The position numbers and the translations under genes are program-made. Shown here piece after piece: positions 35,145 through 43,188 of a DNA stretch of 55,378 nt. The stretch comes from Flavobacterium sp. (GTDB lineage Bacteria > Bacteroidota > Bacteroidia > Flavobacteriales > Flavobacteriaceae): assembly GCA_012270005.1 (NCBI GenBank), contig JAAXJD010000150.1:1-55378 (forward strand), written 5' to 3'. Under the pieces are notes generated by a model. The model had not been told where the DNA came from, made no database searches, and saw only the letters and a list, made by a program, of their open reading frames with translations. Position 1 is the stretch's first letter; each line of letters begins with the position of its first letter.

Positions 35145-35768
35145 TTATTTTAATGCGACGAGTCGCTTACTGTTCTTTTGTATTATTTTATCTAAAGCGG
35201 TCCTTAACTTATAGATAACTGTTGACGTGTTATAAGAGTGATTGATATTTTTTCTATTGTGTATGAGGTTTTTATGGAAGAAGCTGTCGGGAGATTTATC
35301 ATCTAAAACCCTTTTGCCGTTTATGTAAAGTGCTATTTCTTTAAATGAATAATGAAATGATAACGTTTTGTGGATATGAGTACCAGTACTATCTTTTACA
35401 ATTACTTCCGGGACTTTAATTTTTTGTGTTGCAGCAAGCTCTTTGTTCTCGAAATATATGTTCCAAAATTGGTCATCTTTAATTACAATAACGGGATATT
35501 CTTTGCAGTTATTCTTTTGGGTCAGATATGTTTTACCATTTGCTTTCCAAAATATATAGATGATTTTTTCTGTTTCAGGACAATCACCGCCATAATGCCC
35601 ACCTAGATATCCTACTGCATCATATTTTAAACTACAAATTGTATCTACTTTCTGTTTTTGAAGTGCAGCGATAAAAGCATCTGCTTGTTTCTCAGAAGGG
35701 AATTGCTGTGAATGAGCAGTTACAATACAAAGAAAAAAGAGTATTGAGAAGCTAAGATATGAAGGCAT
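35145..35768 (-). CDS. Secreted protein of unknown function
   Basis: 207 residues. Start at MPSYLSFSILFF is preferred: it opens a signal peptide (cleavage after AHS, before QQF), whereas the frame upstream overlaps the preceding small gene. The mature part has two Cys-containing segments (TICSLKY, GDCPETEK) and is Lys/Ile-rich, ending in a basic helical tail. No family recognised. It follows the 39-aa gene by 7 bases and is probably translated from the same message. Base use is more AT-rich than in its neighbours, which could mean later arrival. Confidence 0.6.
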   Translation of the reverse strand: MPSYLSFSILFFLCIVTAHSQQFPSEKQADAFIAALQKQKVDTICSLKYDAVGYLGGHYGGDCPETEKIIYIFWKANGKTYLTQKNNCKEYPVIVIKDDQFWNIYFENKELAATQKIKVPEVIVKDSTGTHIHKTLSFHYSFKEIALYINGKRVLDDKSPDSFFHKNLIHNRKNINHSYNTSTVIYKLRTALDKIIQKNSKRLVALK

Positions 35769-35775
35769 AGGAATG

Positions 35776-35895
35776 TTATTTCTCCATAGATGAGTTATAC
35801 TCTTCAATTAAAGCTAATATTTTTTCAATTAATGATACATCTTCCGTTTCCAATATCTTTATCGCAATTTTTATTTTCTTTTCATTGATATCCAT
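35776..35895 (-). CDS. 39-aa helical protein
   Basis: A short gene that starts MDINEKKIKIAIKILETEDV and ends ALIEEYNSSMEK. It forms one or two amphipathic helices and resembles the N-terminal segment of some flavobacterial antitoxin-like proteins, though no toxin gene is adjacent. A TATATTTG promoter box lies 20 bases upstream and the secreted-protein gene starts 7 bases after its stop. Its being real is supported by the promoter and spacing, not by homology. Confidence 0.45.
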   Translation of the reverse strand: MDINEKKIKIAIKILETEDVSLIEKILALIEEYNSSMEK

Positions 35896-35914
35896 AACAC
35901 AATCTTTATACTCT

Positions 35915-35922
35915 CAAATATA
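35915..35922 (-). promoter_or_regulatory. -7 box before the 39-aa gene
   Basis: Minus-strand TATATTTG, 20 bases before the ATG at 35895. Confidence 0.5.
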
Positions 35923-35966
35923 CAAAAACTATTCCGAATGCGTGTTGAAGACATTTTGGCATCTAA

Positions 35967-35996
35967 CAAAAAAGCCAACCTTCTCGGGCTGGCTTT
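35967..35996 (-). terminator. Terminator of purE
   Basis: Stem AAAGCCAaCC/GGcTGGCTTT with an A-run on the left flank, just after the purE stop codon. Confidence 0.7.
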
Positions 35997-35999
35997 ATA

Positions 36000-36482
36000 C
36001 TATTTTTTCAGGCTGTCTGAAGCTTTTATCACCGCTTCTTTAAGGCCTTGTTTGTAGGCTATGATTTTTGCCTGTACCAGTTTGTCATGGCTGCCCAAAA
36101 TTTGCGCTGCGAGTATGCCTGCGTTCTTGGCACCGTTAAGTGCTACGGTAGCTACGGGTACGCCACCCGGCATTTGCAGGATAGAAAGTACGCTGTCCCA
36201 TCCATCTATACTGTTGCTTGATTTTACCGGTACGCCTATAACGGGTAGCGGACTCATACTGGCTACCATACCCGGCAGGTGGGCTGCACCGCCTGCGCCG
36301 GCTATGATTACGTTAACCCCACGGGTATGTGCGGTAGTGCTGTATTCAAACAGTTTTTCCGGTGTGCGGTGGGCAGATACTATGTCTACCTCAGTTTCAA
36401 TACCAAATTCCTTTAATATATCTATGGCATCCTGCATTACCGGCATGTCCGATATGCTGCCCATGATGATTCCTATTTTCAT
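36000..36482 (-). CDS. purE: 5-(carboxyamino)imidazole ribonucleotide mutase PurE
   Basis: Class I PurE converts N5-CAIR to CAIR in purine synthesis. 160 residues from MKIGIIMGSISD. The GSxSD motif, SAHRTPE, and AGAGGAAHLPGMVAS are all intact, as is SILQMPGGVPVATV. The start at 36482 is where the family begins; the in-frame ATG at 36530 adds a non-conserved stretch. Lies 170 bases downstream of purK on the same strand, so the two purine genes act in sequence and may share a message. Confidence 0.95.
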   Translation of the reverse strand: MKIGIIMGSISDMPVMQDAIDILKEFGIETEVDIVSAHRTPEKLFEYSTTAHTRGVNVIIAGAGGAAHLPGMVASMSPLPVIGVPVKSSNSIDGWDSVLSILQMPGGVPVATVALNGAKNAGILAAQILGSHDKLVQAKIIAYKQGLKEAVIKASDSLKK

Positions 36483-36652
36483 GCTGACGAGTTTGTGGTT
36501 TATAGTTTGTAGTTCAGGGTGGAGTGGCATCGAATTAACGAATCCACGAATCCACTAAAATTAGTTGATGGTTGTTAGTTGTTAGGAACAACATTTAGCC
36601 CCACCAGCCAATTTAAAATTTATAATTCAAAATTTAAAATAAAAACTATAAC

Positions 36653-37807
36653 CTAATTACTAATTACCCTAATCGTATTCTTAACTTCCTCTGCAATCCT
36701 TCGGGCTTCGGATATGTTGCTGTTTACTATGGTTACGTGGCCCATTTTACGGAACGGTCGGGTTTCCTTTTTGCCGTAAATGTGTGGGGTAACACCGTCT
36801 TTGCCCAGTATCTTCTCTATGTTTTCGTATACCACATTACCGCTGTAGCCTTCGGCACCTACAAGATTTACCATAATACCGGCTACCTTGCTGTCGGTAT
36901 TACCAAGCGGTAGGTTAAGTATGGCACGCAGGTGTTGTTCAAACTGGCTGGTGTAGCTCGCTTCTATAGAATAGTGCCCGCTGTTGTGCGGCCTTGGGGC
37001 CACTTCGTTAACCAGTATTTCATCATCCTGTGTCTGGAACATTTCCACGGCAAGTAAGCCTACATGGTTAAATGCCTGCGACACGTTAAGGGCTATGGCA
37101 CGAGCTTTTTCGGCAACCGCATCATCTATACGGGCAGGGCAAATAACATACTCTACCTGGTTAGCCTCCGGGTGAAATTCCATTTCTACAACAGGGTAGG
37201 TTTTTATTTCGCCCTCCGGATTTCGCGCCACTATTACGGCAAGTTCATTTTTAAAGGCTATCATTTCCTCAGCTATGCACTGCACATCGGCAAGGCCGTT
37301 GAAACTTTCTATGCTGCGTATTACCTTAACGCCGTTACCATCGTAGCCGCCTTCGGTACTTTTCCAGATAAATGGGAATGTAAATTCTCCTGCCTGTGCA
37401 GCTCCTTTAAGGGCTGATGTAGACTCAAAACGTTTGTAAGGAGCAGTAGGTATGTTGTGCGCGCTGTAAAAATCTTTTTGCGCGCCTTTGTTCTGTATCT
37501 GTTTCAGGGTTTGTGGTGATGGGTATACCTTTACCCCTTCGGCTTCAAGCTTTTCCAGGGCTTGTATGTTTACCAGCTCTATTTCAAAGGTAAGTACGTC
37601 TACCTGTTTGCCAAAGTTGTACACGGTATCAAAATCCATAAGGCTGCCCTGTACAAATACATTGCTGCCTATTTTGCACGGTGCTTCTGCCGACGGATCA
37701 AGCACATAGGTTTGAATATCAAATTTTCGGGTTTCGGTAAGCAGCATTTTACCGAGCTGCCCGCCACCCAGTATGCCGAGTTTAAATTCGGAAGAAAAGT
37801 AGTTCAT
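36653..37807 (-). CDS. purK: 5-(carboxyamino)imidazole ribonucleotide synthase PurK
   Basis: ATP-grasp enzyme of 384 residues that makes N5-CAIR from AIR, bicarbonate and ATP, the substrate of the adjacent purE. N-terminal GILGGGQLGKML (about 10-21), the ATP-grasp segments FIWKSTEGGYDGNGV and VNEVAPRPHNSGHYSIEA, and the PurK-type C-terminal domain are present. A TATCTTTG promoter box lies 16 bases upstream. The purE gene follows 170 bases downstream. Confidence 0.96.
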   Translation of the reverse strand: MNYFSSEFKLGILGGGQLGKMLLTETRKFDIQTYVLDPSAEAPCKIGSNVFVQGSLMDFDTVYNFGKQVDVLTFEIELVNIQALEKLEAEGVKVYPSPQTLKQIQNKGAQKDFYSAHNIPTAPYKRFESTSALKGAAQAGEFTFPFIWKSTEGGYDGNGVKVIRSIESFNGLADVQCIAEEMIAFKNELAVIVARNPEGEIKTYPVVEMEFHPEANQVEYVICPARIDDAVAEKARAIALNVSQAFNHVGLLAVEMFQTQDDEILVNEVAPRPHNSGHYSIEASYTSQFEQHLRAILNLPLGNTDSKVAGIMVNLVGAEGYSGNVVYENIEKILGKDGVTPHIYGKKETRPFRKMGHVTIVNSNISEARRIAEEVKNTIRVISN

Positions 37808-37823
37808 GGTGTTGTTGTTTGCG

Positions 37824-37831
37824 CAAAGATA
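37824..37831 (-). promoter_or_regulatory. -7 box of the purK promoter
   Basis: Minus-strand TATCTTTG (TAnnTTTG), 16 bases upstream of the purK ATG. No PurR-type palindrome was noticed. Confidence 0.55.
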
Positions 37832-37969
37832 CTTATTAAATGAGCATAAAGCACCGGCAAATTCATGTAGTATTGTTCACTTTTATTTAGCATTTGGGTA
37901 TGCTAATATATTCGTATTTTAGGGGTTACAATATTTCTTACAAAACTATCTGAACTTAAATACCGCTGT

Positions 37970-39433
37970 ATGAGACTTACTGTAGAAAGAAAACCAGTAA
38001 AGGTGCTACCCGATACCAAGCGCGTTATAGCGCGCTTCTTTTTTAATGGGGAAGAACGCGCCATAGAACTGGTAAAAAAAATAATGGCGCTGGATAAAGA
38101 AGAGGTGTGGTCGTTAATATCGCCATTACTTCAGGATTTTTCTAAGCGCCACCGTAATATAACCCGTAAACTGCTGCGTAACTGTGAGCGTGTAAGGGCG
38201 TACATAGAAATGGCAGGCTATGATTTTAAAAGCCTTGATGAAGACTGTAAGTTGCTCATAGGTTCTTATTTTACACATGAATATTCTATAGAATCGGCTG
38301 CATTTTTTAATCCCAGCATAGTACCAGATCCGGATCAGGGCAACCTTGAAGAAGGACAGCTAAGGGTAATTATTAGCTTTAGGGCAGTAGGCGAGGGGCA
38401 CGTAAGTTCTGTAGTATTCCGTAGGGCAATTATAGACAAGAACTGTAATATTACCGTAATCCCGGCCGGTAATTATATAGATGAAGCTGAAAAAATACAC
38501 AACCTGGTCTACAATAAGCGGTTGTTTATTACCAAGGCCAGCGAAGCCGATATAAGCGAGCAATTTCTGCAAATGGTTACCGAAAAACTGGAAGACCGTT
38601 TTGATTATGAGCAACTGAAAAGGGTGGTCAATGCAGCACGGAGCCAATTTACTGATCCTGCTACATTATTAGACCTTAACCAGATACTGGCACTAAGCGA
38701 CAGTTACCGCCGTATTACCTTTAGTAAAGATACTGATATTAGCGACCGGGTTATTTTCCCTATTTCTGATTTTGAGAGCAAGGGGATTGAAGACGCCCGC
38801 TTTGTAAAATTTACCGATGAAAACGGAAAGGTAGCATATTATGCTACGTACACCGCGTACGATGGGTACCACATAATGCCGAAACTCCTTAAAACATTTG
38901 ATTTCTACGAGTTTAAGACCAGTCCGCTAAACGGATCAGGGGCTAAAAATAAAAACTTGGCACTGTTTCCAAGGAAGATAAATGGTAAATATGCCATGCT
39001 AAGCCGTATAGACGGCTGGAACAACTACCTTATGTACAGCGACCACATAAACGAGTGGGACGACCCTATTAAAATTCAGGCACCGGAGTATCCGTGGGAG
39101 TTTGTACAGATAGGTAATTGCGGATCGCCTATTGAAACCGAGTGCGGTTGGCTTATCATTACACACTCTGTGGGCAGTATGCGCCGTTATTGTATAGGTG
39201 CATCGTTATTAGACCTTAACGACCCTTCCATTGAAATTGGGCGCCTAAAAGACCCGCTTATTATTCCTAACCCGGATGAGCGCGAAGGTTACGTACCAAA
39301 CGTGGTATACAGTTGCGGATCTATTGTGCACGGCGAGGATCTTATTATCCCTTATGGGCTTAGCGATCACAGCTCCGGGTTCGCTACCGTAAAACTGCAA
39401 ACCCTGCTGGACAGGCTTAAGGCAGGGGGGTGA
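37970..39433 (+). CDS. Glycoside hydrolase family 130-like phosphorylase/glycosidase
   Basis: 487 residues, no signal peptide. The C-terminal two thirds is a five-bladed beta-propeller of GH130 type: GIEDARFVKF (about 264-273), KNKNLALFPRKINGKYAMLSR, the GNCGSPIETECGWLIITH block and YVPNVVYSCG. An N-terminal extension of about 100 helical residues precedes it. GH130 enzymes are inverting phosphorylases or hydrolases of beta-mannosides, so cytoplasmic phosphorolysis of an imported beta-mannoside is likely. The MFS carrier gene 149 bases downstream on the same strand is a plausible partner, though it has its own promoter. Confidence 0.82.
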   Translation: MRLTVERKPVKVLPDTKRVIARFFFNGEERAIELVKKIMALDKEEVWSLISPLLQDFSKRHRNITRKLLRNCERVRAYIEMAGYDFKSLDEDCKLLIGSYFTHEYSIESAAFFNPSIVPDPDQGNLEEGQLRVIISFRAVGEGHVSSVVFRRAIIDKNCNITVIPAGNYIDEAEKIHNLVYNKRLFITKASEADISEQFLQMVTEKLEDRFDYEQLKRVVNAARSQFTDPATLLDLNQILALSDSYRRITFSKDTDISDRVIFPISDFESKGIEDARFVKFTDENGKVAYYATYTAYDGYHIMPKLLKTFDFYEFKTSPLNGSGAKNKNLALFPRKINGKYAMLSRIDGWNNYLMYSDHINEWDDPIKIQAPEYPWEFVQIGNCGSPIETECGWLIITHSVGSMRRYCIGASLLDLNDPSIEIGRLKDPLIIPNPDEREGYVPNVVYSCGSIVHGEDLIIPYGLSDHSSGFATVKLQTLLDRLKAGG

Positions 39434-39471
39434 TTATATCCCGATATTAAACAATATGCCTATAACATTGA

Positions 39472-39502
39472 AACCCGTAAGCAATTAGTTTGTTTGCGGG
39501 TT
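39472..39502 (+). terminator. Possible terminator of the GH130-like gene
   Basis: Imperfect stem AACCCGtAAgC/GtTTgCGGGTT, T-rich 3' flank but no long T-run. Confidence 0.4.
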
Positions 39503-39555
39503 ATTCATATAATAAAACTTAAGTGTTTTCTAACCTTAGGTTACTAGCTTAGGTG

Positions 39556-39563
39556 TATCTTTG
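39556..39563 (+). promoter_or_regulatory. -7 box of the MFS gene promoter
   Basis: TATCTTTG (TAnnTTTG), 20 bases upstream of the ATG at 39583. Confidence 0.55.
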
Positions 39564-39582
39564 CAGGTAAATCAAACACTGT

Positions 39583-40887
39583 ATGGATAACGATACAACC
39601 TGCGTATCCCGACCGGGTTTTTTTGAGAAAAACCCCGTATTAAAAAATAAAGAATTTCTTGCTTACCTCTGCGTAAGGTTTGGCTTATTCTTTGCGCTGA
39701 ATATGCAAAGCACCACCATATTTTACTGGGTATACCAACTTACAAACGATAAGCTTTCGCTGGGCATGGTAGGCCTTGCCGAAGTTATCCCCGCTATAGG
39801 CTGCTCTTTGTTTGCCGGCCACTACGTAGACCTTAACGAAAAACGGAAAATGGTGCTGCTGGGCATAAGCAGTTATATAGCGCTGGGGCTTTCGCTTTTT
39901 GCGCTTACCACACCGTTTTCGTTCAATGCTTTGGGTAAAGAAACCACGCTGTATGCTATCTACGGATTAGTATTTGCCGGAGGTATCATACGTTCGTTTT
40001 TAGGCCCTTCGCTGTTCGCGTTGTTTGGCCTTGTGGTAAGCGACCGTAAACTGTATGCTAACGGAAGCAGCTGGAGTAGTATGGCCTTTCAAATCGGTGC
40101 TGTGGGCGGACCCTTAGCAGCGGGTGTTATGATAGCGTTAGATGGTGTTATTACCGGTATGCTGGCAGTTGCCGTGGTGCAGATATTGTTATTGTTCCCT
40201 GTGCTGTACATTAAAACAAAGCCACTTATACGCAAAGTAGAAAAAGAGCCCATACTGGAAAGCCTTTCGCAGGGTATACGCTTTGTACTAAAAACCCCCG
40301 AAATGCTTGGTGCACAATTATTGGATATGTTTTCGGTACTCTTTGGAGGTGCCATAGCGCTTTTGCCGGTGTATCAAAAAGAAATACTTCATGTAGATGA
40401 AGTAGGCTTTGGTATACTGCGTGCTGCCCCAGGGGTAGGTGCTTTGCTTACGCTGGGTATATTGGCCTTTTTGCCGCTACAAACAAATCCGGGGAAAAAG
40501 CTTTTTGTGGCGGTTACAGGGTTTGCACTTAGCATAATTGTGTTTGGTATTTCTACAAACTTTTATCTTTCGGTATTTATGCTGTTGCTAAGCGGAATGT
40601 TTGATGCAGTAAGCGTAGTGGTGCGTGGTACCATACTGCAATTAATAACCCCCGACCACATGCGCGGCAGGGTAGCCTCTGTAAATACCATATTTATAAG
40701 TTCCAGTAACGAACTGGGCGATTTTGAGAGCGGGGTTATGGCGCACTGGCTGGGTACGGTACGCGCGGTTGTTACCGGGGGCTGCCTTACACTGGGGGTT
40801 ATTGCCATTACGTTTTTCAGCGCGCCTAGGCTACGTAAATTCAGCTTTGACGATAATCACGATACTAACGACGAAGAGAAGAAGTAA
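39583..40887 (+). CDS. Major facilitator superfamily transporter
   Basis: 434 residues with about 12 membrane helices and the central cytoplasmic loop KTKPLIRKVEKEPILESLSQG that ends the first half. The family loop AGHYVDLNEKRKMVLLG (about 77-93) matches the MFS motif between helices 2 and 3. The best general match is the MFS_3 (enterobactin-exporter-like) group of exporters. Substrate unknown; export of a drug or metabolite, or sugar transport linked to the GH130-like gene before it, are both possible. Ends with a polar acidic tail and a hairpin downstream. Confidence 0.85.
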   Translation: MDNDTTCVSRPGFFEKNPVLKNKEFLAYLCVRFGLFFALNMQSTTIFYWVYQLTNDKLSLGMVGLAEVIPAIGCSLFAGHYVDLNEKRKMVLLGISSYIALGLSLFALTTPFSFNALGKETTLYAIYGLVFAGGIIRSFLGPSLFALFGLVVSDRKLYANGSSWSSMAFQIGAVGGPLAAGVMIALDGVITGMLAVAVVQILLLFPVLYIKTKPLIRKVEKEPILESLSQGIRFVLKTPEMLGAQLLDMFSVLFGGAIALLPVYQKEILHVDEVGFGILRAAPGVGALLTLGILAFLPLQTNPGKKLFVAVTGFALSIIVFGISTNFYLSVFMLLLSGMFDAVSVVVRGTILQLITPDHMRGRVASVNTIFISSSNELGDFESGVMAHWLGTVRAVVTGGCLTLGVIAITFFSAPRLRKFSFDDNHDTNDEEKK

Positions 40888-40910
40888 CCTTGGGGCGGGT
40901 ATAAAATTTA

Positions 40911-40937
40911 AAAGGCTCGTGGATGTCACGAGCCTTT
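40911..40937 (+). terminator. Terminator-like hairpin after the MFS gene
   Basis: Perfect 11-base stem AAAGGCTCGTG/CACGAGCCTTT with loop GATGT. The following bases are A-rich, not T-rich, so its function is less sure. Confidence 0.55.
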
Positions 40938-41301
40938 AAAAAGAAGAAAGTTGCTTGTTTGCATTTTATCATTCTTTCAGCCTATTTTTCGGTTACTTTT
41001 CCTGGATCAGGTGGTATATAGTGTCGTTCCCCATCGTCACTACCCTGTTGCAGTACTCAGTAAACCGTATCTTCAGCGAACTTTAAAATGGTATTTAAAT
41101 CTTTTACTAAAGTAAATAAAATATCAATCATTGATAACCGGTGGTGTGTTTTTATCAAATAATCATATATATGAATTTTTTACTGAAAAATTATAATGTG
41201 ATTGAATAAAATACCGCTATCTTTTTGTTAAAAAACCGTACCCTAACCCTTTTCTATAACGTTATAGTACTTGTTTTTTGTAAGAAAAAACGTTTAATTT
41301 T
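40938..41301. other. Gene-free stretch of 364 bases
   Basis: AT-rich except for about 40975-41085. There the minus strand has a 29-codon open frame ending GNDTIYHLIQEK and the other frames break after short runs. No promoter-terminator pair. It may be the remnant of a lost gene; nothing recognisable. Confidence 0.4.
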
Positions 41302-42531
41302 TTATTCGTCTACTAAAGGCTGGTATATATTGGGATTTTCGCCTTCGCTTTTACTTATAACAAGGGTGGCAATGCCATTACCTATAAAGTTTGTAATAGC
41401 ACGTGCTTCGCTCATAAATTTATCTACGCCAAGTAAAAATGCCAATCCCTCTACAGGAATTTTATGTATGGCAGTAAGTGTACTGGCCATAACTACAAAA
41501 CCACTTCCGGTAACCCCTGCCGCGCCTTTACTGGTTATCATAAGCAGGCCAATGATGGTAAGGATTTCTGCGAACGACAAATGCACATCGTACAACTGTG
41601 CAAGAAAGATAACAGACATGCTCAGGTAAATAGACGTACCATCGAGGTTAAAAGAATAACCCGTAGGTACCACAAGGCCCACAACCTCTTTGCTGCACCC
41701 TGCCTTTTGGAGTTTTTCCATTAAGTTGGGTAAAGCTGTTTCGGAAGAAGATGTACCCAATATTAAGATGAGTTCTTCCTTTACAAACTTTAAAAACCTG
41801 AGTATGCTCATTTTGTAATAGCGCAATATACTACCTAACACGCCAAATATAAACACCGCCATGGTTACATATACGCATGCCATAAGTTTGGCTAAAGGAA
41901 GTAGGGTATGCAGCCCAAATTTTCCTATGGTAAATGCCATAGCCCCAAAAGCACCTACGGGCGCAAGGTACATTACCCACTTCAGTAATTTAAAAACCCA
42001 TTTAGAAGCGGTATACAAATGCGTAATTACCTGTTCGCGACGGTTGTAAAAATTGAGTGCAATACCCGTAATAATGGCTGCTAGCAGCACTTGTAGTGTA
42101 AAGTTGTCCATCAAAAACTTTACCCAGCTAAATCCGGATGCCTGCGTGGTAAACTTAGTGGCATCCTGCATGGGTAGTGTGCTGCGGTCTATGCTGCCGG
42201 GTTGTAACAAATACGCCACACCTATACCTATGATTAGTGCAAACGTGGTTACTACTTCAAAATACAGCAGGGATTTAAGGCCTATTCGGCCCACTTTACG
42301 TAAGTCGCCCATGCCGCTTATGCCCAGTACTATGGTCAGGAAGATTATGGGTCCGATAAAAACTTTTATCAGCTCAATGAAATATTTGCCTACCGGTTCC
42401 ATTTTAAGCGCCTGCTGCGGTGCAAAGTGCCCAAGCAGTATGCCTGCAGTTATGGCAACAAATACCCAAAAGGTAAGGTTAGTAACTACTTTTAGTACTG
42501 CTATCTGCGGTTTGCTGAGGTTTCCGTTCAT
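41302..42531 (-). CDS. Dicarboxylate/amino acid:cation symporter (DAACS family)
   Basis: 409-residue inner-membrane secondary carrier of the GltP/DctA type. Serine-rich re-entrant loop TSSSETALPNLM, the NLDGTSIY motif (in GYSFNLDGTS) that binds substrate and cation, and the second loop TSKGAAGVTGSGF are all intact. Substrate is glutamate/aspartate or C4-dicarboxylates; the TSKGAAGVTGSG hairpin is closer to DctA-like carriers but this is not decisive. No neighbouring gene points to a pathway. The 3' flank has only a weak A/T hairpin. Confidence 0.9.
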   Translation of the reverse strand: MNGNLSKPQIAVLKVVTNLTFWVFVAITAGILLGHFAPQQALKMEPVGKYFIELIKVFIGPIIFLTIVLGISGMGDLRKVGRIGLKSLLYFEVVTTFALIIGIGVAYLLQPGSIDRSTLPMQDATKFTTQASGFSWVKFLMDNFTLQVLLAAIITGIALNFYNRREQVITHLYTASKWVFKLLKWVMYLAPVGAFGAMAFTIGKFGLHTLLPLAKLMACVYVTMAVFIFGVLGSILRYYKMSILRFLKFVKEELILILGTSSSETALPNLMEKLQKAGCSKEVVGLVVPTGYSFNLDGTSIYLSMSVIFLAQLYDVHLSFAEILTIIGLLMITSKGAAGVTGSGFVVMASTLTAIHKIPVEGLAFLLGVDKFMSEARAITNFIGNGIATLVISKSEGENPNIYQPLVDE

Positions 42532-42563
42532 AGAAAAGAGGTATTATAGCACGTGCAAGGTAC

Positions 42564-43112
42564 TTATAATTTCATCTTTTGCAAGAGTTCTTTTGCGGCG
42601 GCCTTATATGCTGCGCTGTGTGCAGAAAAGTCTTCAGATAGTATGCGCTTTAGCTCAGGGTACACCCACTCAGTATCTTTACCCAGTATGTAGAGCGTGC
42701 GCATAGCGTAGGCCTTGTTCGCTACTTTTCCTGCGGGATTTATAAGCCAGTCAAAACACGCTTCGGTAATTAATTCTTTTTGTTGTGCCGATAGGGTGAC
42801 AGGTTGGGTAGCCCAGCGGTTAGCTAGGAACAAACACACTTTTGAAACCGAACGGATGGCCCCATCGTGAGTGTAATCTTTTAGCCTGGTACAAAAAGTT
42901 TCAAGGTAGGCATCCAGCAACGAAATGTGGTTCTCAAAAACCAATTCAATGATCCCGCAGGCCTTGTGGTGGTTTTTGTCCTGCGTTTTAAAAGCTACGT
43001 CAAGCAACACCGTCAACAGGTTTATATCGTTTAAAACCCGCGTAGCCAATCCTTCGCGCGAAGGGCGGTGCGCTGTACTTGCAGCAATGTCGGTTATAAA
43101 ACGGTTTTCCAT
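42564..43112 (-). CDS. HEAT-repeat-like helical protein
   Basis: 182 residues, all-helical, with paired amphipathic helices of HEAT type (SLLDAYLETFCTRL, GAIRSVSKVCLFLANRW, YAMRTLYILGKD). Related flavobacterial proteins are often named adenylosuccinate lyase in databases, but the lyase signature is absent and that label looks wrong. Function unknown, probably protein binding. Lies 32 bases upstream of the symporter gene on the same strand, possibly co-transcribed. A TATTTTTG box lies 16 bases before the ATG. Confidence 0.65.
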   Translation of the reverse strand: MENRFITDIAASTAHRPSREGLATRVLNDINLLTVLLDVAFKTQDKNHHKACGIIELVFENHISLLDAYLETFCTRLKDYTHDGAIRSVSKVCLFLANRWATQPVTLSAQQKELITEACFDWLINPAGKVANKAYAMRTLYILGKDTEWVYPELKRILSEDFSAHSAAYKAAAKELLQKMKL

Positions 43113-43128
43113 ATTTTATCGGCTTATC

Positions 43129-43136
43129 CAAAAATA
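43129..43136 (-). promoter_or_regulatory. -7 box before the HEAT-like gene
   Basis: Minus-strand TATTTTTG (TAnnTTTG), 16 bases before the ATG at 43112, next to the terminator of the upstream gene. Confidence 0.4.
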
Positions 43137-43162
43137 AAAAAAGCGGGACAAACTGCCCCGCT
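43132..43162 (-). terminator. Terminator of the T9SS Ig-like gene
   Basis: Stem AGCGGG/CCCGCT with loop of 9 and an A-run on the left. Confidence 0.6.
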
Positions 43163-43188
43163 AAAACTATCTAAATTAATGTGGAAAA

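Noticed and set aside
42564-43112. Adenylosuccinate lyase function for the HEAT-like protein
   Set aside because: The lyase signature (SSxMPxKxN) is absent and the protein is far too short.
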